31,510 bases of DNA, taken from IMG/VR virus record IMGVR_UViG_3300021371_000067, positions 1 to 31,510 of that record; one strand, written 5' to 3'. Below are positions 11,701-19,189 of the stretch, piece after piece (positions within the stretch are counted from its first letter, which is position 1; the number at the start of each line of letters is the position of its first letter). The translations under genes were made by a program, and so were the position numbers. The notes below the pieces were generated by a model. It did no database searches, had not been told where the DNA came from, and saw only the letters and a list, made by a program, of their open reading frames with translations. Origin of the DNA: a virus.

Positions 11701-13782
11701 ACCCATCGTGATCTTGTCATATGTAGAAGTGGATTCAACCTCTACGATAGGGAGACCAGCGGCATCGTTGACTGAGAAGACGGTTCCGGTAACTTCATCA
11801 GTTACCCCGAATAAACGGCCATTCGAACCGTCTACACTGAAGTCTCCACCAGCAATATTAAACTCACCAGTTTTAGAGAATACACCTCCTGAGAAATCCA
11901 AGAACAAGGCATCATCAGCGTCAGACTGTTTAGTTCTATTATCGTTATCACTAAGGTAGACTGCACCTTGGTTTGTCACATTGACATAAGAGCCAAAAAC
12001 TTGCGCCCCAGCAGCACCACTAACAGTATTGTCGAGACCCCCACCAATGAAACCATAATCAGAAGTAACTATCGAATTGTCCTTACCTCCTCCTATAACA
12101 GCATAATCAGATCCTGAGATATCGTTATTTACGCCGCCAATACTACTAGAGTAATCTGAGTCTATTATATCTATACCGGATCCAGCCCCTATAAAACTAA
12201 AGTTGCCACTGCTAGTGCCGGAAATAGTGTTTTGAGTTCCAGCTACTATAGCGTCATAGTCGCCTTTAATTAAGTTTTGTGTACCCAATAATATGGCAGA
12301 ACCATATGAAAAAATCCTGTTACCAGATTGATCTGAAGCACCGCTAACATTAAAGATAGCCTTGTCAGACTCGAAAAATAAAGCAGAATCACCCTCAGAA
12401 CTGTCACCATAAATCTTAGATCTAGCATTTTTCCTAAACTCTATACCGTTTTCATGCAGGCTGTAAATCGGGCCACGGAAAGTTGATACTGCACTGCCAT
12501 TAGTTGTCAAGCCATTACCTAATGTTAGCAAACCACCAATACTCATTGCTGTGGTGGTGGATGCATCAGCGTCACACACATCCTGCAGGTCCAAAGTGTA
12601 CAGGTCTCCACTTATAGTGTTTATAGCTGTAGTATTATTCCCTACATTTGTCGTGTTACTAGTTACATAACCGCTCAAAGTATTTATTGAGCTAGTATTT
12701 GTCGAAATATTCGAAGTGTTAGTGCTGATGTTAGAAGTGTTTGCCGAAACATAAGAACTTAATCCATACCTACCATCCAAATCCGCCGTCTGGTCTGCCG
12801 CCCCATCGACACTCAATGTTAAAACACCATTGCTGGTATTAAAGTTAGCACCAGTAAGGTAAAAATTATCAGAACTTCCAGCTTCTGAAGGAGATAAAGG
12901 TGTAAAACCTAAAGCTCCTGTCACGTCACCACTAGATATTTCAGTCAAATAATTTGTGTTGGGCTTCTCTGCATACTCAAATTTGAAAGGGCCGACTGTC
13001 CACTGATCACCCAGACCAATTGTACTGTATGGTTTTATCGTTAGGTACAGATCACTACCAGTAAACTGAGGAACATTCTCTTCAAACAAAAACACACTTT
13101 GATTTTTGTTTTGAGATAAGGTTTTTGTAGCTGCGAGATGATCCGCAGACAAAGGGTTGCTATCAAAATATGTAGACCCTGATGCCCAGTATATATCAAC
13201 ATGATCAAAGTTGGTATACTCAGGGCTGTTCAAGAAATCAAAATCAATTTTTAATTGTCCAGAAACTCCAGATAACACTTGGGTAGACGCAGACCCAGCA
13301 GAAGAGGTAAACTTGTGTCCAGTAGCTGTATCTGTTACAGTAACTGATGAAACTCTTGGCCTGTTCCCGTAAAAATAAAACTCACTAGTAGTAACATTGT
13401 CGTCCCGGTCTTTGATCTCAGTTTTTATACCAAAATGTGGCGCATAAAAACCAAAGATGTCTATATTGTTCTGCTCAGTAAAGGTGAAACTGGACTGCTT
13501 GTAGCCAGATTGATAATTAGCATAGGCTACTGAACCATCTGGTTCTAGTATACTTATATTTGATTCTGTAAGGAACGCACTTTTTAGAAAATCTCTAGCG
13601 TCCGTAACTTCCTGACCGTCCCTGTCTTGAATCCGAAGATTTAAAGTTAGATCTCTATAGTTATGAACACCGCTACCACTAGAAGTCTGAGTTACGTCTG
13701 TAGTATTTCCACTGTATACAGAATCAAATTGAAACAAGCCTGTATTGTATAAAGAGGAAGAATATGTATAAAAGTTATCCAT
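2734..13782 (-). CDS. Giant modular tail fibre protein (3682 aa)
   Basis: This gene fills over a third of the window. The first 300 residues are beta-rich, likely the mount onto the tail tip. Residues about 345-395 are Asn/Thr-rich heptads (SNISTNTSNIST) suggesting a trimeric coiled-coil stalk. Residues about 490-600 carry YadA-head-like repeats (SDYAVIGGGKDNSI). Residues about 850-2640 hold 16 cassettes, each opening with a version of GNVGIGTTSPSAKLDVNG. The motif LPLAGGTMSG recurs at about 1927, 3127 and 3254. Six copies of a (L)xIYHDGSxSYI block occur, four of them in tandem near 3270-3520. The last 110 residues (KSFLVDNP, HGVYVRG, VELPEEW) form a distinct terminal domain. The S74 intramolecular chaperone usual after such repeats is absent. 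It starts 1 nt after the J stop. Role: host receptor recognition, assigned from repeat type and position. Confidence 0.9.
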   Translation of the reverse strand: MDNFYTYSSSLYNTGLFQFDSVYSGNTTDVTQTSSGSGVHNYRDLTLNLRIQDRDGQEVTDARDFLKSAFLTESNISILEPDGSVAYANYQSGYKQSSFTFTEQNNIDIFGFYAPHFGIKTEIKDRDDNVTTSEFYFYGNRPRVSSVTVTDTATGHKFTSSAGSASTQVLSGVSGQLKIDFDFLNSPEYTNFDHVDIYWASGSTYFDSNPLSADHLAATKTLSQNKNQSVFLFEENVPQFTGSDLYLTIKPYSTIGLGDQWTVGPFKFEYAEKPNTNYLTEISSGDVTGALGFTPLSPSEAGSSDNFYLTGANFNTSNGVLTLSVDGAADQTADLDGRYGLSSYVSANTSNISTNTSNISTNTSSINTLSGYVTSNTTNVGNNTTAINTISGDLYTLDLQDVCDADASTTTAMSIGGLLTLGNGLTTNGSAVSTFRGPIYSLHENGIEFRKNARSKIYGDSSEGDSALFFESDKAIFNVSGASDQSGNRIFSYGSAILLGTQNLIKGDYDAIVAGTQNTISGTSSGNFSFIGAGSGIDIIDSDYSSSIGGVNNDISGSDYAVIGGGKDNSIVTSDYGFIGGGLDNTVSGAAGAQVFGSYVNVTNQGAVYLSDNDNRTKQSDADDALFLDFSGGVFSKTGEFNIAGGDFSVDGSNGRLFGVTDEVTGTVFSVNDAAGLPIVEVESTSTYDKITMGEYGSDLIVLSGQTSAQLTGSQIASESWVASQGYLTSETDDQTLQEILDATPSATGTINVDAFSGVSGVLDVIQATGDLTLQPLGSDGNGGKLILDGDSFTTALQIENNGHIDWGATTYRFGLGSTYWQWKSWSKPIHIVGGAGTVMYIGTPAGDGNVGIGTTTPSDKLDVFGDLRVSYDASNYFTIEPLSNGNAYFKASGGSLHFAQTAKNNQIFLYDYTNASTRWGEYDASSIKLKTSSNAIGILLDVDGNSYINTGNVGIGTNSPNTKLHVEGNTPVIQIRETSGTAEAGISMNHSVSGNHYNWFLGTLDGSPRKLTIGATVTDGHSTNTAQAAASLMLLDQSTGNVGIGTASPAAKLDVNGAITNSSGTVRIESASGQEVEIASTRDIRLLIDSNNDDTTNRFEIQSNTSTSNDSNIVFVVEQDGQTIIDGGVGVASSGTLHLRQKGNSASDGLAITSSHATSHRIWKDASGKLNIGPSSDSDAFVQDLSGNVGIGTASPNNFGFLETALQVSAGSSSSTTLQQAGLVLSGSSDADDADDFAYLAFTNHQSTLSNGRVAEIRAFKNGTNVDTGELAFFTVLSERMRISSAGAIKFNNYGAGTFTGTVTQKLGVDSSGNVIEMPIGAGPVDGSGTANYLARWIDSDTLGIGAAYDNGTNVGIGTTNPVAKLHIGPAPLVSGYTSTITTLAVSDTTNGAELILRGQSPRLWFDSSAGGIGEIYLDSTHLNFLSGDPRSGSAGSSSLYIKSNGNIGIGTTGPTSPLTIKSNSVSSKDSALTIQGNSNTNAIVQIAEKSTDGARFHMYDGGVEKIAFYTDGTANHISAGNVGIGTNSPNSKLQVKSSGSNIDEITLVHSGNTVKIAALGQESSHGSLYLRHNNGVNKVRLSAGGNSSYILDSNVGIGTTSPDTKLHAYVGTTGDRNAPIDVLTLETEHTTSLEYTGFGQGIVFRGSTYNGTTQRTIGRILHQINDDSVYTTRGTSMSFQTLDTATSTSPTTKLHIDYDGNVGIGTTSPSEKLEVGGNLKIASIGTGNSASSYDLLFYGTTSSGTQTDQAAIHTSPWATNTNGGNLIFETSNTSNALAERMRIDGAGNVGIGTTAPALQSGGTGLHINAASNSELKFTNNTTGTTASDGTAFVSSGSNFTINNREAGTLSLGTNNQVRLSINSSGNATFAGSVTATDGTLTGDLTVSGDVEFTGLNSASASPFVVSDGGTLGTRTAAQVLSDIAALPLAGGTMSGNINLNDDIKVRFGNAQDLELYHSSAGDSYIVNKTGVLDIRNTVHGGDIKLQAENSSGTLQEYFRVDGGAGLNIFYKDSFYGDGRKALFGDNSDLQIYHDGSASYIDDTGTGNLFVRANAQFVVQKYTGETLFKGIADGAVELYHNNVKKFETTSNGVSVTGNVLASNNVYAAGSNGFVFGSSTSEGEYIYRSGNDIRVLAGGADRLTVDGDAGNVGIGTTTPGSKLVVAGGTDTSYNDGTLKVVGNIALNSANNLNPGLNRWALRVRAGGTEGSFDIYDARNSLSRLTINSSGEVGIGTTSPSFKLDVNGTASTDRLIVNQAVNGTNDLLIKSAGGTYTHSIGADTAGYNLKISTIVSTTLDMASSGGKFYINTGGNNSWQIGSDFIAPAAAGAGGVGHINAGHSGYFGFYTIGSTTSMPVFYLNDRTANDTYGFKLITKNGGTTNNTIVADNDGNVGIGTTNPNHKLDIESASSASSIRLKRADTNDSLILLEGTNYGYLQNTTGPLGLGGSNYDRDILIDTSGNVGIGTTNPSHRLDVESTDDVVASFNSLDNKCAIALNDDDTTVYLSAENGKGAFGFQAGTHANNLNIDTSGNVGIGTTSPSAKLDVNSSSGFGISVERGIEDGSRDGYGHSFGAGNAHILGRSVILESTLWFSNPSPDATTSTYNIATNSSNKLVVNRVVGGTTQDSNILVVDSSNVGIGTSTPSKKLEVTGDIKASATVEAARVHISSDLRHAGDEDTKLNFGTDTINLITAGTTALTVDSSSDVTVNNDLVVSGNFTVNGTTSTINSTTLQVDDKNIELGTVATPTDTTADGGGITLKGATDKTINWVNSTGAWTFSERVAITPDGSPSVPAITFSGDTDTGLLRFASGSSDTLGITTGGTLRAQFNPSGIISSANVYSGTSGQFRNFGGVWKATTGATGNGFQFISVDATALTISSTGDATFAGDLSADNITSTSNGGSASIYINSTRPTLGFTDSNSFTDPNDIYIIRGSGGNKIQFQWYDDSASSTTETFSIDNTGNATFAGSVNISTPASITPNTGASELVVGSGVGSQGITIYSGDTSAGSIHFADDLDEEGAGDNPAGNRDGVIIYSHSANNFDFKTAGNQQALALSNSIATFANNVTVANNATISGDLTVSTDFEAASAVTFSSLSNNASYDGILVQSAGDVHFRTKANILSDIAALPLAGGTLTGDLRISATDPTITLIDSSGANTDPNGTIIFSEVSGTTNFDINYNGASDRLEFRGLISSTLTDLVYIKRSSTDTVEVFGNVTASSFIKSGGTSSQFLKADGSVDSNTYLTTSSASSTYLPLAGGTMTGSTLHGDSVSSYWGSGNDLRIQHSGGSGSIYNITGDLNIINDATDGDILFKSDDGSGGITSYLQLDGGGVLTRAYKNFRAQDGIRIQAGSSGDFSILHNGTDSYLENDTGDLYIRNNADDKDIVFQSDNGSGGVTEYFRLDGSSASTYAYTVFPDLSVLSIGTGRDFEMHHNGASTYLTNKSGSLQISNSQDDGDIIFKSDDGSGGTTEYFRLDGSTEQNVVSKNMRFEDNIQAQFGQGTDLRIYHDGSNSYINETGTGDLIIKGGNDILFQDSVGNTLANMNESNSVELYYGGSKKFETTSGGVTVTGHLSATTKSFLVDNPKTGGKLQYGVVESDEHGVYVRGKSDQEVVELPEEWDWLVHEDSVTVQLTSVGQMQQLFIVEQNNKRIKVSGLAPNGQYNYVVHATRKDVDALEKHLK
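3190..3960 (-). repeat. Four tandem IYHDG-type fibre repeats, about 75 aa each
   Basis: Within the fibre gene four consecutive units share the pattern LRIYHDGSNSYINETGTGDL followed by a segment like DIIFKSDDGSGGTTEYFRLD. Unit spacing is about 220 nt. Two more diverged copies occur at about 7.65-7.93 kb. This is a phage-fibre shaft repeat type, and the units are related but not identical, which fits old tandem duplication. Confidence 0.8.
5855..11235 (-). repeat. Sixteen-copy NVGIGT cassette array with a conserved 17-nt core
   Basis: The plus-strand core GTTCCTATACCAACGTT, encoding NVGIGT on the minus strand, is exact at 5855, 6167, 6380, 6590, 7316, 8399, 8660, 8981, 9200, 10202 and 10643. 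Variants lie at 7076, 9425, 9704, 10910 and 11219. Every interval is a multiple of 3 (210 to 1083 nt). The sequence between cores differs from cassette to cassette, whereas the core is kept even at synonymous positions. Confidence 0.92.
11980..12310 (-). repeat. YadA-head-like beta-roll repeats within the fibre
   Basis: About six units of 14-17 residues with the pattern hxGxxNxxSGxxAxIGGG (for example SDYAVIGGGKDNSI and GFIGGGLDNTVSG) resemble the left-handed parallel beta-roll of trimeric autotransporter heads. They imply a trimeric collagen-binding-like head inserted in the proximal fibre. This is read from the repeat pattern only. Confidence 0.7.
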
Positions 13783-13783
13783 G

Positions 13784-16700
13784 TTATGAGAATGTAATAT
13801 TAGTTACAACTGGTCGGTCTAAAACTGAAAGGTTATCGTAAAGAAAGAATGATGTAATAGTGCTATAATCAGAATCAAAGAACTTGTTCGTGTTATTTGT
13901 ATTATCTCCTATAGCTTTCACATTTAAAGTGAACTTTCCGATAACCCCTATGTTATCGAATTTAACTGAGTTTGTGTTCTGTGTTATAGAAGATTCTGAT
14001 ACTGACCCATTTGCATAATTTAAGATGGCATTGTACCCATTATTGTTTGTCACTTGGTCCCAATCACCACTTATAAAGAAAGTGTTGGCGTTTGTCCCCA
14101 AACCTGTCGTCAAAGATAGATTTTGAGGAGAAGACAAAGTGTCATATGTCACATCACCCACTTGGGTTTGAACTTGGTAAGCGTAAGTGTTCTCTTTTGG
14201 CTCGAAAGAAATATTGTTTTCTATTAGTTCGTACTTCCCTGTGTCAAATTTTGAAGCTGACACTAGGTAGTCATTGGGGGTATCTTCTTTTATAGAATCT
14301 ATTTTGTACAAAAAATCAGAAGCATCTTTGATCTCAAAGCGGTAGGGGCTTCCTAGTTTTATATGTTGCAGGTAATCAGGTAGATCCACCCCACTGACAT
14401 AAGACCCTATCTCATTAGCTACATTCCCTACTAACCCTGTAACTTGAAGTGTTAAGATCTGAGGGTTAGAACCTATAGTAATGTCTGATACAGACACCCC
14501 GTTAGTAGAATTGTCCACACCAGAGAATATGTCTTTCCCACTTATATTCCCAACACTCAAAGAAGGGTTATAAAAATATAGTTTTGAATGTGAATTGTTA
14601 TTTAATGTAAATAAAGAGTAGTTTCTTTCTATATCCGTAGAACCACTTACTATCCTACTATAAAAATCATATTCATTTTTTGAAGCCGTAGTAGTTAAAT
14701 CTGTCTCATGTGCCAAAAGGGTTCCTGACGCAAATATCCACTTCCCTAAAGGGTCTGGACCGTCTAGGTCATCGACGTGATAATAGATCTTCTTATTTTC
14801 AGTACCTGTGTACACAGGGTAATCTACAAAGATATACTCATCGTCATCTGCACTATCACAAACACTTTGTGAGTAAGCACTTAAATAACCAGAGAAGTTA
14901 TAAAACCCAGTGTAATCACCTAGTCCGGGTATAGCACCATCTCCTGTTATAGAAAAAACATCCTTTATTCTTTCTCCGTCATTACTAGCCAAATTTGAAA
15001 GTTCTTGAGTTGTACTATCACCTGTTGGGATATAGACAGTCAATAAGCCTGTCTGGATAGAACTATCAATCGGGCTACTCAGCCTCAAGTACTCATTGCT
15101 TGAGTCCACACTGAGTACTTTTCCAAAGTTAGTTTTGTTACTTTTTAATTCATCCTCTACTATAATTAAATCTCCGGGTTGGCAAAGCAAAGCTTCTAAC
15201 CCTGTATTAAATGCAACCTTTTGATTCTCCTTTACGGTCCTGTAGACAAGATGCTGACCTATTCTCCTAGCCATAGCTTTGGAGGTAACGCCCAAGGCGT
15301 CTATTCTATTTTTGAAAACACCTCTGTTACGTATATCTTCAGCATCTTCTACTACCTCAATCTTTGGAACAAAATCCTCAAACCTGTCCAAGTAGCCAAC
15401 CTCGACAGTGTTAAACTGCTGATCCCTTCTTAGGTTTGCGTAGTTAAACAATCCGTCTTTTACATTTATATTATTGAATAACGCTATAGGCTCTTTCACC
15501 CTTTCGTCAGCGAAAGAAACTTCTGCACTTCTAAAAAAAGTTTTACCTCTAAACAGACTAGATATTGTTTGCACCGCATCATAAATTTTCTCATTATTAT
15601 TGAATAATATATTGCAAGAAAACCTAGGCTCTAAGCCACCCCTACCGTCTGGTACACCAACAAAATTTCCATTGTCATCCACAGCATCGCAAAACCTACC
15701 TATCTTATACAATTCCCACTTGTTCACTTCGTCCTCTGAAATATGCTGACCAAACCCATACCTAGGGTTTGTTAAAAGGTCAAAGACTATCCAAGCTGGG
15801 TTGTCGGTCCACCCCTCTACAAAAGTTCCATTCCAATCACCATCATAAACCAACTTATCATTTTGACTCAAACTGTCTAATTCAGTCTTTTTATCGTGAT
15901 ACCTCTTATCTGTTTTTAAAGAGTCGTCTCTTGTCGGGTGGTAATTGCTGGGGATCAATACCCTTTTCAACCTAGCATCAAACCTTCTTTCCGGTATGCT
16001 AGAAAACTGTCTTGAGTCCAACTTAGTGCCTATTATAGCGGAGTAAGGGTAGCGCAAATTACATTTTAATATTTCCGTTACCTTATAAAGGGAAACATCT
16101 TTGCTTATTAATATGGAAAATGTTTCAGTAGATAACTTGGTTACTCTTACGTATCTTTTCTCAGACACGCTTTCTATACTGTCTGTCGTGTTAACCTGCT
16201 TTACAGGTGGAAGTTTAAATGGTTCTGAGACTGGGTTCTCTATACTACCCCCGTCAACTAATTGCAAATACTCAAAGTCTGAATATTGGCCTGTTGAGTG
16301 AGCGTTCCCAATGTCTATCAAGGTGGTTCCTTCTATAACAGCAGCCATTCTGTACCTTCTAGTATCTTTAGGTACTTCTGTGCCATCTGTTTTTATCAAC
16401 CCGACTTCAACCTCAAAATTTACAACTGCTGGTATTTTATCTCCAGCTTTTATAGCTTTATCACTTTCAGGATTTCTATCTCTTTCGTTAGTGTCAAATA
16501 GAGCATCAACCTGCAATGTTATAAAAACCTCTTCTACATTAGGGTTGTATATCACATGAGTAACAGAAACTGCTTCTTCGTCTAAGTTATTGGCTGAATT
16601 AGTTGAATTCCAATCTGTAAAACTTCTATTTGCAGTGCCTTTTCCATCCCTTAGGTTGTCATTGCTACCTTCTGAGTCTGGCAGTAGATCGCCGTCAGTA

Positions 16701-18217
16701 TCAGAAGTATAAAACATAAAATCTGCATCATCTTTTTTTAAATCCTCTGGCTTATCTCCAGACTGGACCCTTAACCTTTGCACCTCCCCATTGAGTCGGT
16801 AAGGGCCATAAAGCCTTTCGTTTATATTTTTATCAATAAAAACTTCGTTAAAATAACGAAATGGTAATTGTGATGATTCACCAAGCCTCTCTTCAACTAA
16901 AACGTTAGAATAGTTGTACTTTACAGTAGAGTTCTGGTCAAGAATGTCAGTTGGGTTTTCAAAAAGTTTAAAACCGTTTAAGTTTTTAAAGAAATCCATT
17001 GCAGACTCACCGACTTGGATAGCTTTATTCTTGTAAGATTTTGGTAAATCGTCAGATTCAGTGTCGTCTGTCAATACAACATAAATACCTATAACACTTC
17101 CATTCGTTACACCGCCAGAATCTAAAACAGGGATAAGTAAGTTGACCACTCTATTTCTTGTAGCTAGTGGATTCTCTGAAGTGGTAGAACTTACAGGCTG
17201 AATTGAAACGCTAGATTGGGTTATTGTCCTGCTGCTTTGAATTGAGAAGTCGTCTGAAAAGAGAACTATAGCCCCACCTTTGTCGTAACTTCTTAATTTG
17301 CCAAAAATCTTTTTAAGAAAATAAAGTTCCCTACTAGATTCTGAAACTTGCGACTGCCAATTCTGGCCAAAGTTGATCCTCATAGCCCTATCTATGGAAA
17401 CTCTCATCGGGTGACCCTCTGGGTAGTTTGTTGTATCATCCCAGATGTCCAACAAATCTGATAACAGCTTTCTACTATTTGTATCTGCAAAGGTCTTTAA
17501 AGCTTGGCTTCTCGCATTTTGAACTTCACCCACACTTGAAAAACCAGTTTCGCCAAACTGAACAACCCTATGGTTAACAACCCCACCTTCTTTTTCAGAC
17601 CTGATAGGTCTAGAGGCGAAAACCAATGCTATATCATTGTTGACATCAGAAGATACATGTATTTGTAAATATCCATTTGTTACCAATCCACCTTTGCCTG
17701 TTATTGCAGAAGTGAATTGAGATGTGGCTAAGTACCTGAAAGTACTCAAACCTTGGACAACATTATACAACCTCTGCACAGGCTTTTTATTACTGTAATC
17801 AGATGCGTGATGAATAAATACACCCTCCCCCCCTCTTTCATTCTCTATAGTGTTAAAGAAAGATTTGCTAGCTAGCGCTGCAGTTGTATCAAATATTTCA
17901 GATCCACCACTTGATATTTTTTTGAAATCGGAATCAATGTCTGCATCCAGCACCTTAGAATTATTGGAAACCTGAACTGGTGTTCCGTTTAAGTAGACAC
18001 CCTGTGATAAGTTCTGGGGGTCAAGCAGGGAGCCTTTTTTATTTACCAAGCCCTCAATAGGCCCGTCTGATATAAGATCTAGGTTCTCCACATAACTAAA
18101 AGAAGAAGCAAATTGGAAATCCCCAATAGCAGGTGGCCTTAAAGTCGCTGGTTTAACTTTGGGTTTACTACCGAACAAACCACCTCTTAGATTTATTTTT
18201 TTTTCTAGATGTTTCAT
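13784..18217 (-). CDS. J: Tail-tip / host-specificity protein J (TipJ family)
   Basis: This 1477-aa protein matches lambda gpJ in features and position. The start carries ENLDLISDGPIEGLVN (about 43-58), the hallmark J opening. Near residue 805 is NPAWIVFDLLTNPRYGFG, the most diagnostic J motif. It is followed by a cysteine-containing SCNILFNNNEKIYDAVQTI and a region (REVEVGYLD-like, then MARRIGQHLVYRTVKENQKV) corresponding to the baseplate-hub fold. The C-terminal few hundred residues look like fibronectin-III/beta-sandwich modules (SSPQNLSLTTGLG, YNAILNYANGS). J forms the central tip hub that contacts the host receptor. It is longer than lambda gpJ (about 1130 aa). Its ATG overlaps the I stop as TAATG and its own stop is 1 nt before the fibre gene, so the three are co-translated. 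Confidence 0.93.
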   Translation of the reverse strand: MKHLEKKINLRGGLFGSKPKVKPATLRPPAIGDFQFASSFSYVENLDLISDGPIEGLVNKKGSLLDPQNLSQGVYLNGTPVQVSNNSKVLDADIDSDFKKISSGGSEIFDTTAALASKSFFNTIENERGGEGVFIHHASDYSNKKPVQRLYNVVQGLSTFRYLATSQFTSAITGKGGLVTNGYLQIHVSSDVNNDIALVFASRPIRSEKEGGVVNHRVVQFGETGFSSVGEVQNARSQALKTFADTNSRKLLSDLLDIWDDTTNYPEGHPMRVSIDRAMRINFGQNWQSQVSESSRELYFLKKIFGKLRSYDKGGAIVLFSDDFSIQSSRTITQSSVSIQPVSSTTSENPLATRNRVVNLLIPVLDSGGVTNGSVIGIYVVLTDDTESDDLPKSYKNKAIQVGESAMDFFKNLNGFKLFENPTDILDQNSTVKYNYSNVLVEERLGESSQLPFRYFNEVFIDKNINERLYGPYRLNGEVQRLRVQSGDKPEDLKKDDADFMFYTSDTDGDLLPDSEGSNDNLRDGKGTANRSFTDWNSTNSANNLDEEAVSVTHVIYNPNVEEVFITLQVDALFDTNERDRNPESDKAIKAGDKIPAVVNFEVEVGLIKTDGTEVPKDTRRYRMAAVIEGTTLIDIGNAHSTGQYSDFEYLQLVDGGSIENPVSEPFKLPPVKQVNTTDSIESVSEKRYVRVTKLSTETFSILISKDVSLYKVTEILKCNLRYPYSAIIGTKLDSRQFSSIPERRFDARLKRVLIPSNYHPTRDDSLKTDKRYHDKKTELDSLSQNDKLVYDGDWNGTFVEGWTDNPAWIVFDLLTNPRYGFGQHISEDEVNKWELYKIGRFCDAVDDNGNFVGVPDGRGGLEPRFSCNILFNNNEKIYDAVQTISSLFRGKTFFRSAEVSFADERVKEPIALFNNINVKDGLFNYANLRRDQQFNTVEVGYLDRFEDFVPKIEVVEDAEDIRNRGVFKNRIDALGVTSKAMARRIGQHLVYRTVKENQKVAFNTGLEALLCQPGDLIIVEDELKSNKTNFGKVLSVDSSNEYLRLSSPIDSSIQTGLLTVYIPTGDSTTQELSNLASNDGERIKDVFSITGDGAIPGLGDYTGFYNFSGYLSAYSQSVCDSADDDEYIFVDYPVYTGTENKKIYYHVDDLDGPDPLGKWIFASGTLLAHETDLTTTASKNEYDFYSRIVSGSTDIERNYSLFTLNNNSHSKLYFYNPSLSVGNISGKDIFSGVDNSTNGVSVSDITIGSNPQILTLQVTGLVGNVANEIGSYVSGVDLPDYLQHIKLGSPYRFEIKDASDFLYKIDSIKEDTPNDYLVSASKFDTGKYELIENNISFEPKENTYAYQVQTQVGDVTYDTLSSPQNLSLTTGLGTNANTFFISGDWDQVTNNNGYNAILNYANGSVSESSITQNTNSVKFDNIGVIGKFTLNVKAIGDNTNNTNKFFDSDYSTITSFFLYDNLSVLDRPVVTNITFS

Positions 18218-18807
18218 TATGCAGTGTCTACCTTGTTAGATTTTACTTCAGCCTCAGGTGAATCAATAATAGTTAATTGATTGGATGTCATAACCTTGGA
18301 CGACTCTATAGATTGTGGGAAAGATTTAACAGAGCTTTGCACTATCTGGGAGCCTACCTTCAACCTACCGTAACCTATAGGTATTGGGCTACCTTGACTC
18401 GCTATGTTTGCATTCCCTCCTTGGAAAAGTAAGGAGCCTTTGGTGCTTCCCACTGTCGCCTCCCCACCATCCAATGTTCCGGGGTCCATTAGAGCGTAAC
18501 TTATAACCACTTGAGCAACCGCAATAAGTATTGCTTCTAGGAGTGGTAGCCCAGCGCCGACTATTACAGGCACCAAATCTATCTGCTTAGGGTTCTTGCT
18601 ATTCAAGAATGACTCCTTGTTCATCCTTTTTCGGTCTACTAGAATATCGTAAATAAAACCCTCCTTCTGCAGATCCACTACTCTTCTCCTGAACCCAGAA
18701 CGATTGCAATCTATAGCTTTTATGACATCTCTCGGCTTGGAGATCTCCATATTGAAGATTTCCCCATACTCTTTAGCCAGTATGCCATGTAGTTTAATTT
18801 TGGTCAT
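18217..18807 (-). CDS. I: Tail assembly protein I (lambda gpI family)
   Basis: A 196-aa protein between K-like and J-like genes, as in lambda. The N-terminal 70 residues have the beta-grasp look of gpI (KIKLHGILAKEYGEIFNMEI). A hydrophobic Gly/Ala/Val stretch follows (VPVIVGAGLPLLEAILIAVA, near 98-117). The C-terminus is the typical glycine-rich segment ending in a beta-rich tail (GSPIPIGYGRLKVGSQIVQS). gpI is needed for tail-tip initiator assembly but is not usually found in mature virions. The start is supported by AAAGGA upstream; it overlaps the K-like gene by 14 nt and the J gene by 1 nt (TAATG). Confidence 0.88.
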   Translation of the reverse strand: MTKIKLHGILAKEYGEIFNMEISKPRDVIKAIDCNRSGFRRRVVDLQKEGFIYDILVDRKRMNKESFLNSKNPKQIDLVPVIVGAGLPLLEAILIAVAQVVISYALMDPGTLDGGEATVGSTKGSLLFQGGNANIASQGSPIPIGYGRLKVGSQIVQSSVKSFPQSIESSKVMTSNQLTIIDSPEAEVKSNKVDTA

Positions 18808-19189
18808 TGCAATCCTTTACCCTGTTAAGTATACTTACATCTAAATCCATGTTTTTAGGCTTATAAATATGAATTTTTTTAGTTTCCAAGCTATAGATCA
18901 AGAAAGGGTCACAGCAACTCTCTGCCATTTTAATGTCAAACTTAGAAGGTTGCTCACTCCCCTCTATATGGCTATGGTAAATAGCCACCATTTCACACTT
19001 ATCTTTGAACAATAGATAGTCGATAGGATCTATCATAAAGTATTTAGAAGGATCTTCTGATATGTTGTCTTGTTGACTAACGACATACTTGTTTGAAGAC
19101 CTATCGTAACCCAAAAAACCACAAATCTCTATATATTCGTTAGATTCGCATATTTTCTTTATGGTTTTTAAAGCTTGTTCTTCATTCAT
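18794..19189 (-). CDS. K: JAMM/MPN metalloprotease, N-terminal half of lambda gpK
   Basis: The 131-aa protein carries a full JAMM zinc-protease signature: Glu21 in EICGFLG, then His72-Ser-His74, seven residues, Ser82, two residues, Asp85 (HSHIEGSEQPSKFD). Lambda gpK has this domain followed by an NlpC/P60 cell-wall hydrolase domain; the second part is absent here, and no NlpC/P60 Cys-His pair occurs in the adjoining genes. All zinc ligands and the catalytic Glu are kept, so the enzyme may be active. Its position between L and I matches lambda. In that context it would process a tail-tip component or act during DNA entry (inference). ATG overlaps the L stop as ATGA. Confidence 0.88.
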   Translation of the reverse strand: MNEEQALKTIKKICESNEYIEICGFLGYDRSSNKYVVSQQDNISEDPSKYFMIDPIDYLLFKDKCEMVAIYHSHIEGSEQPSKFDIKMAESCCDPFLIYSLETKKIHIYKPKNMDLDVSILNRVKDCNDQN

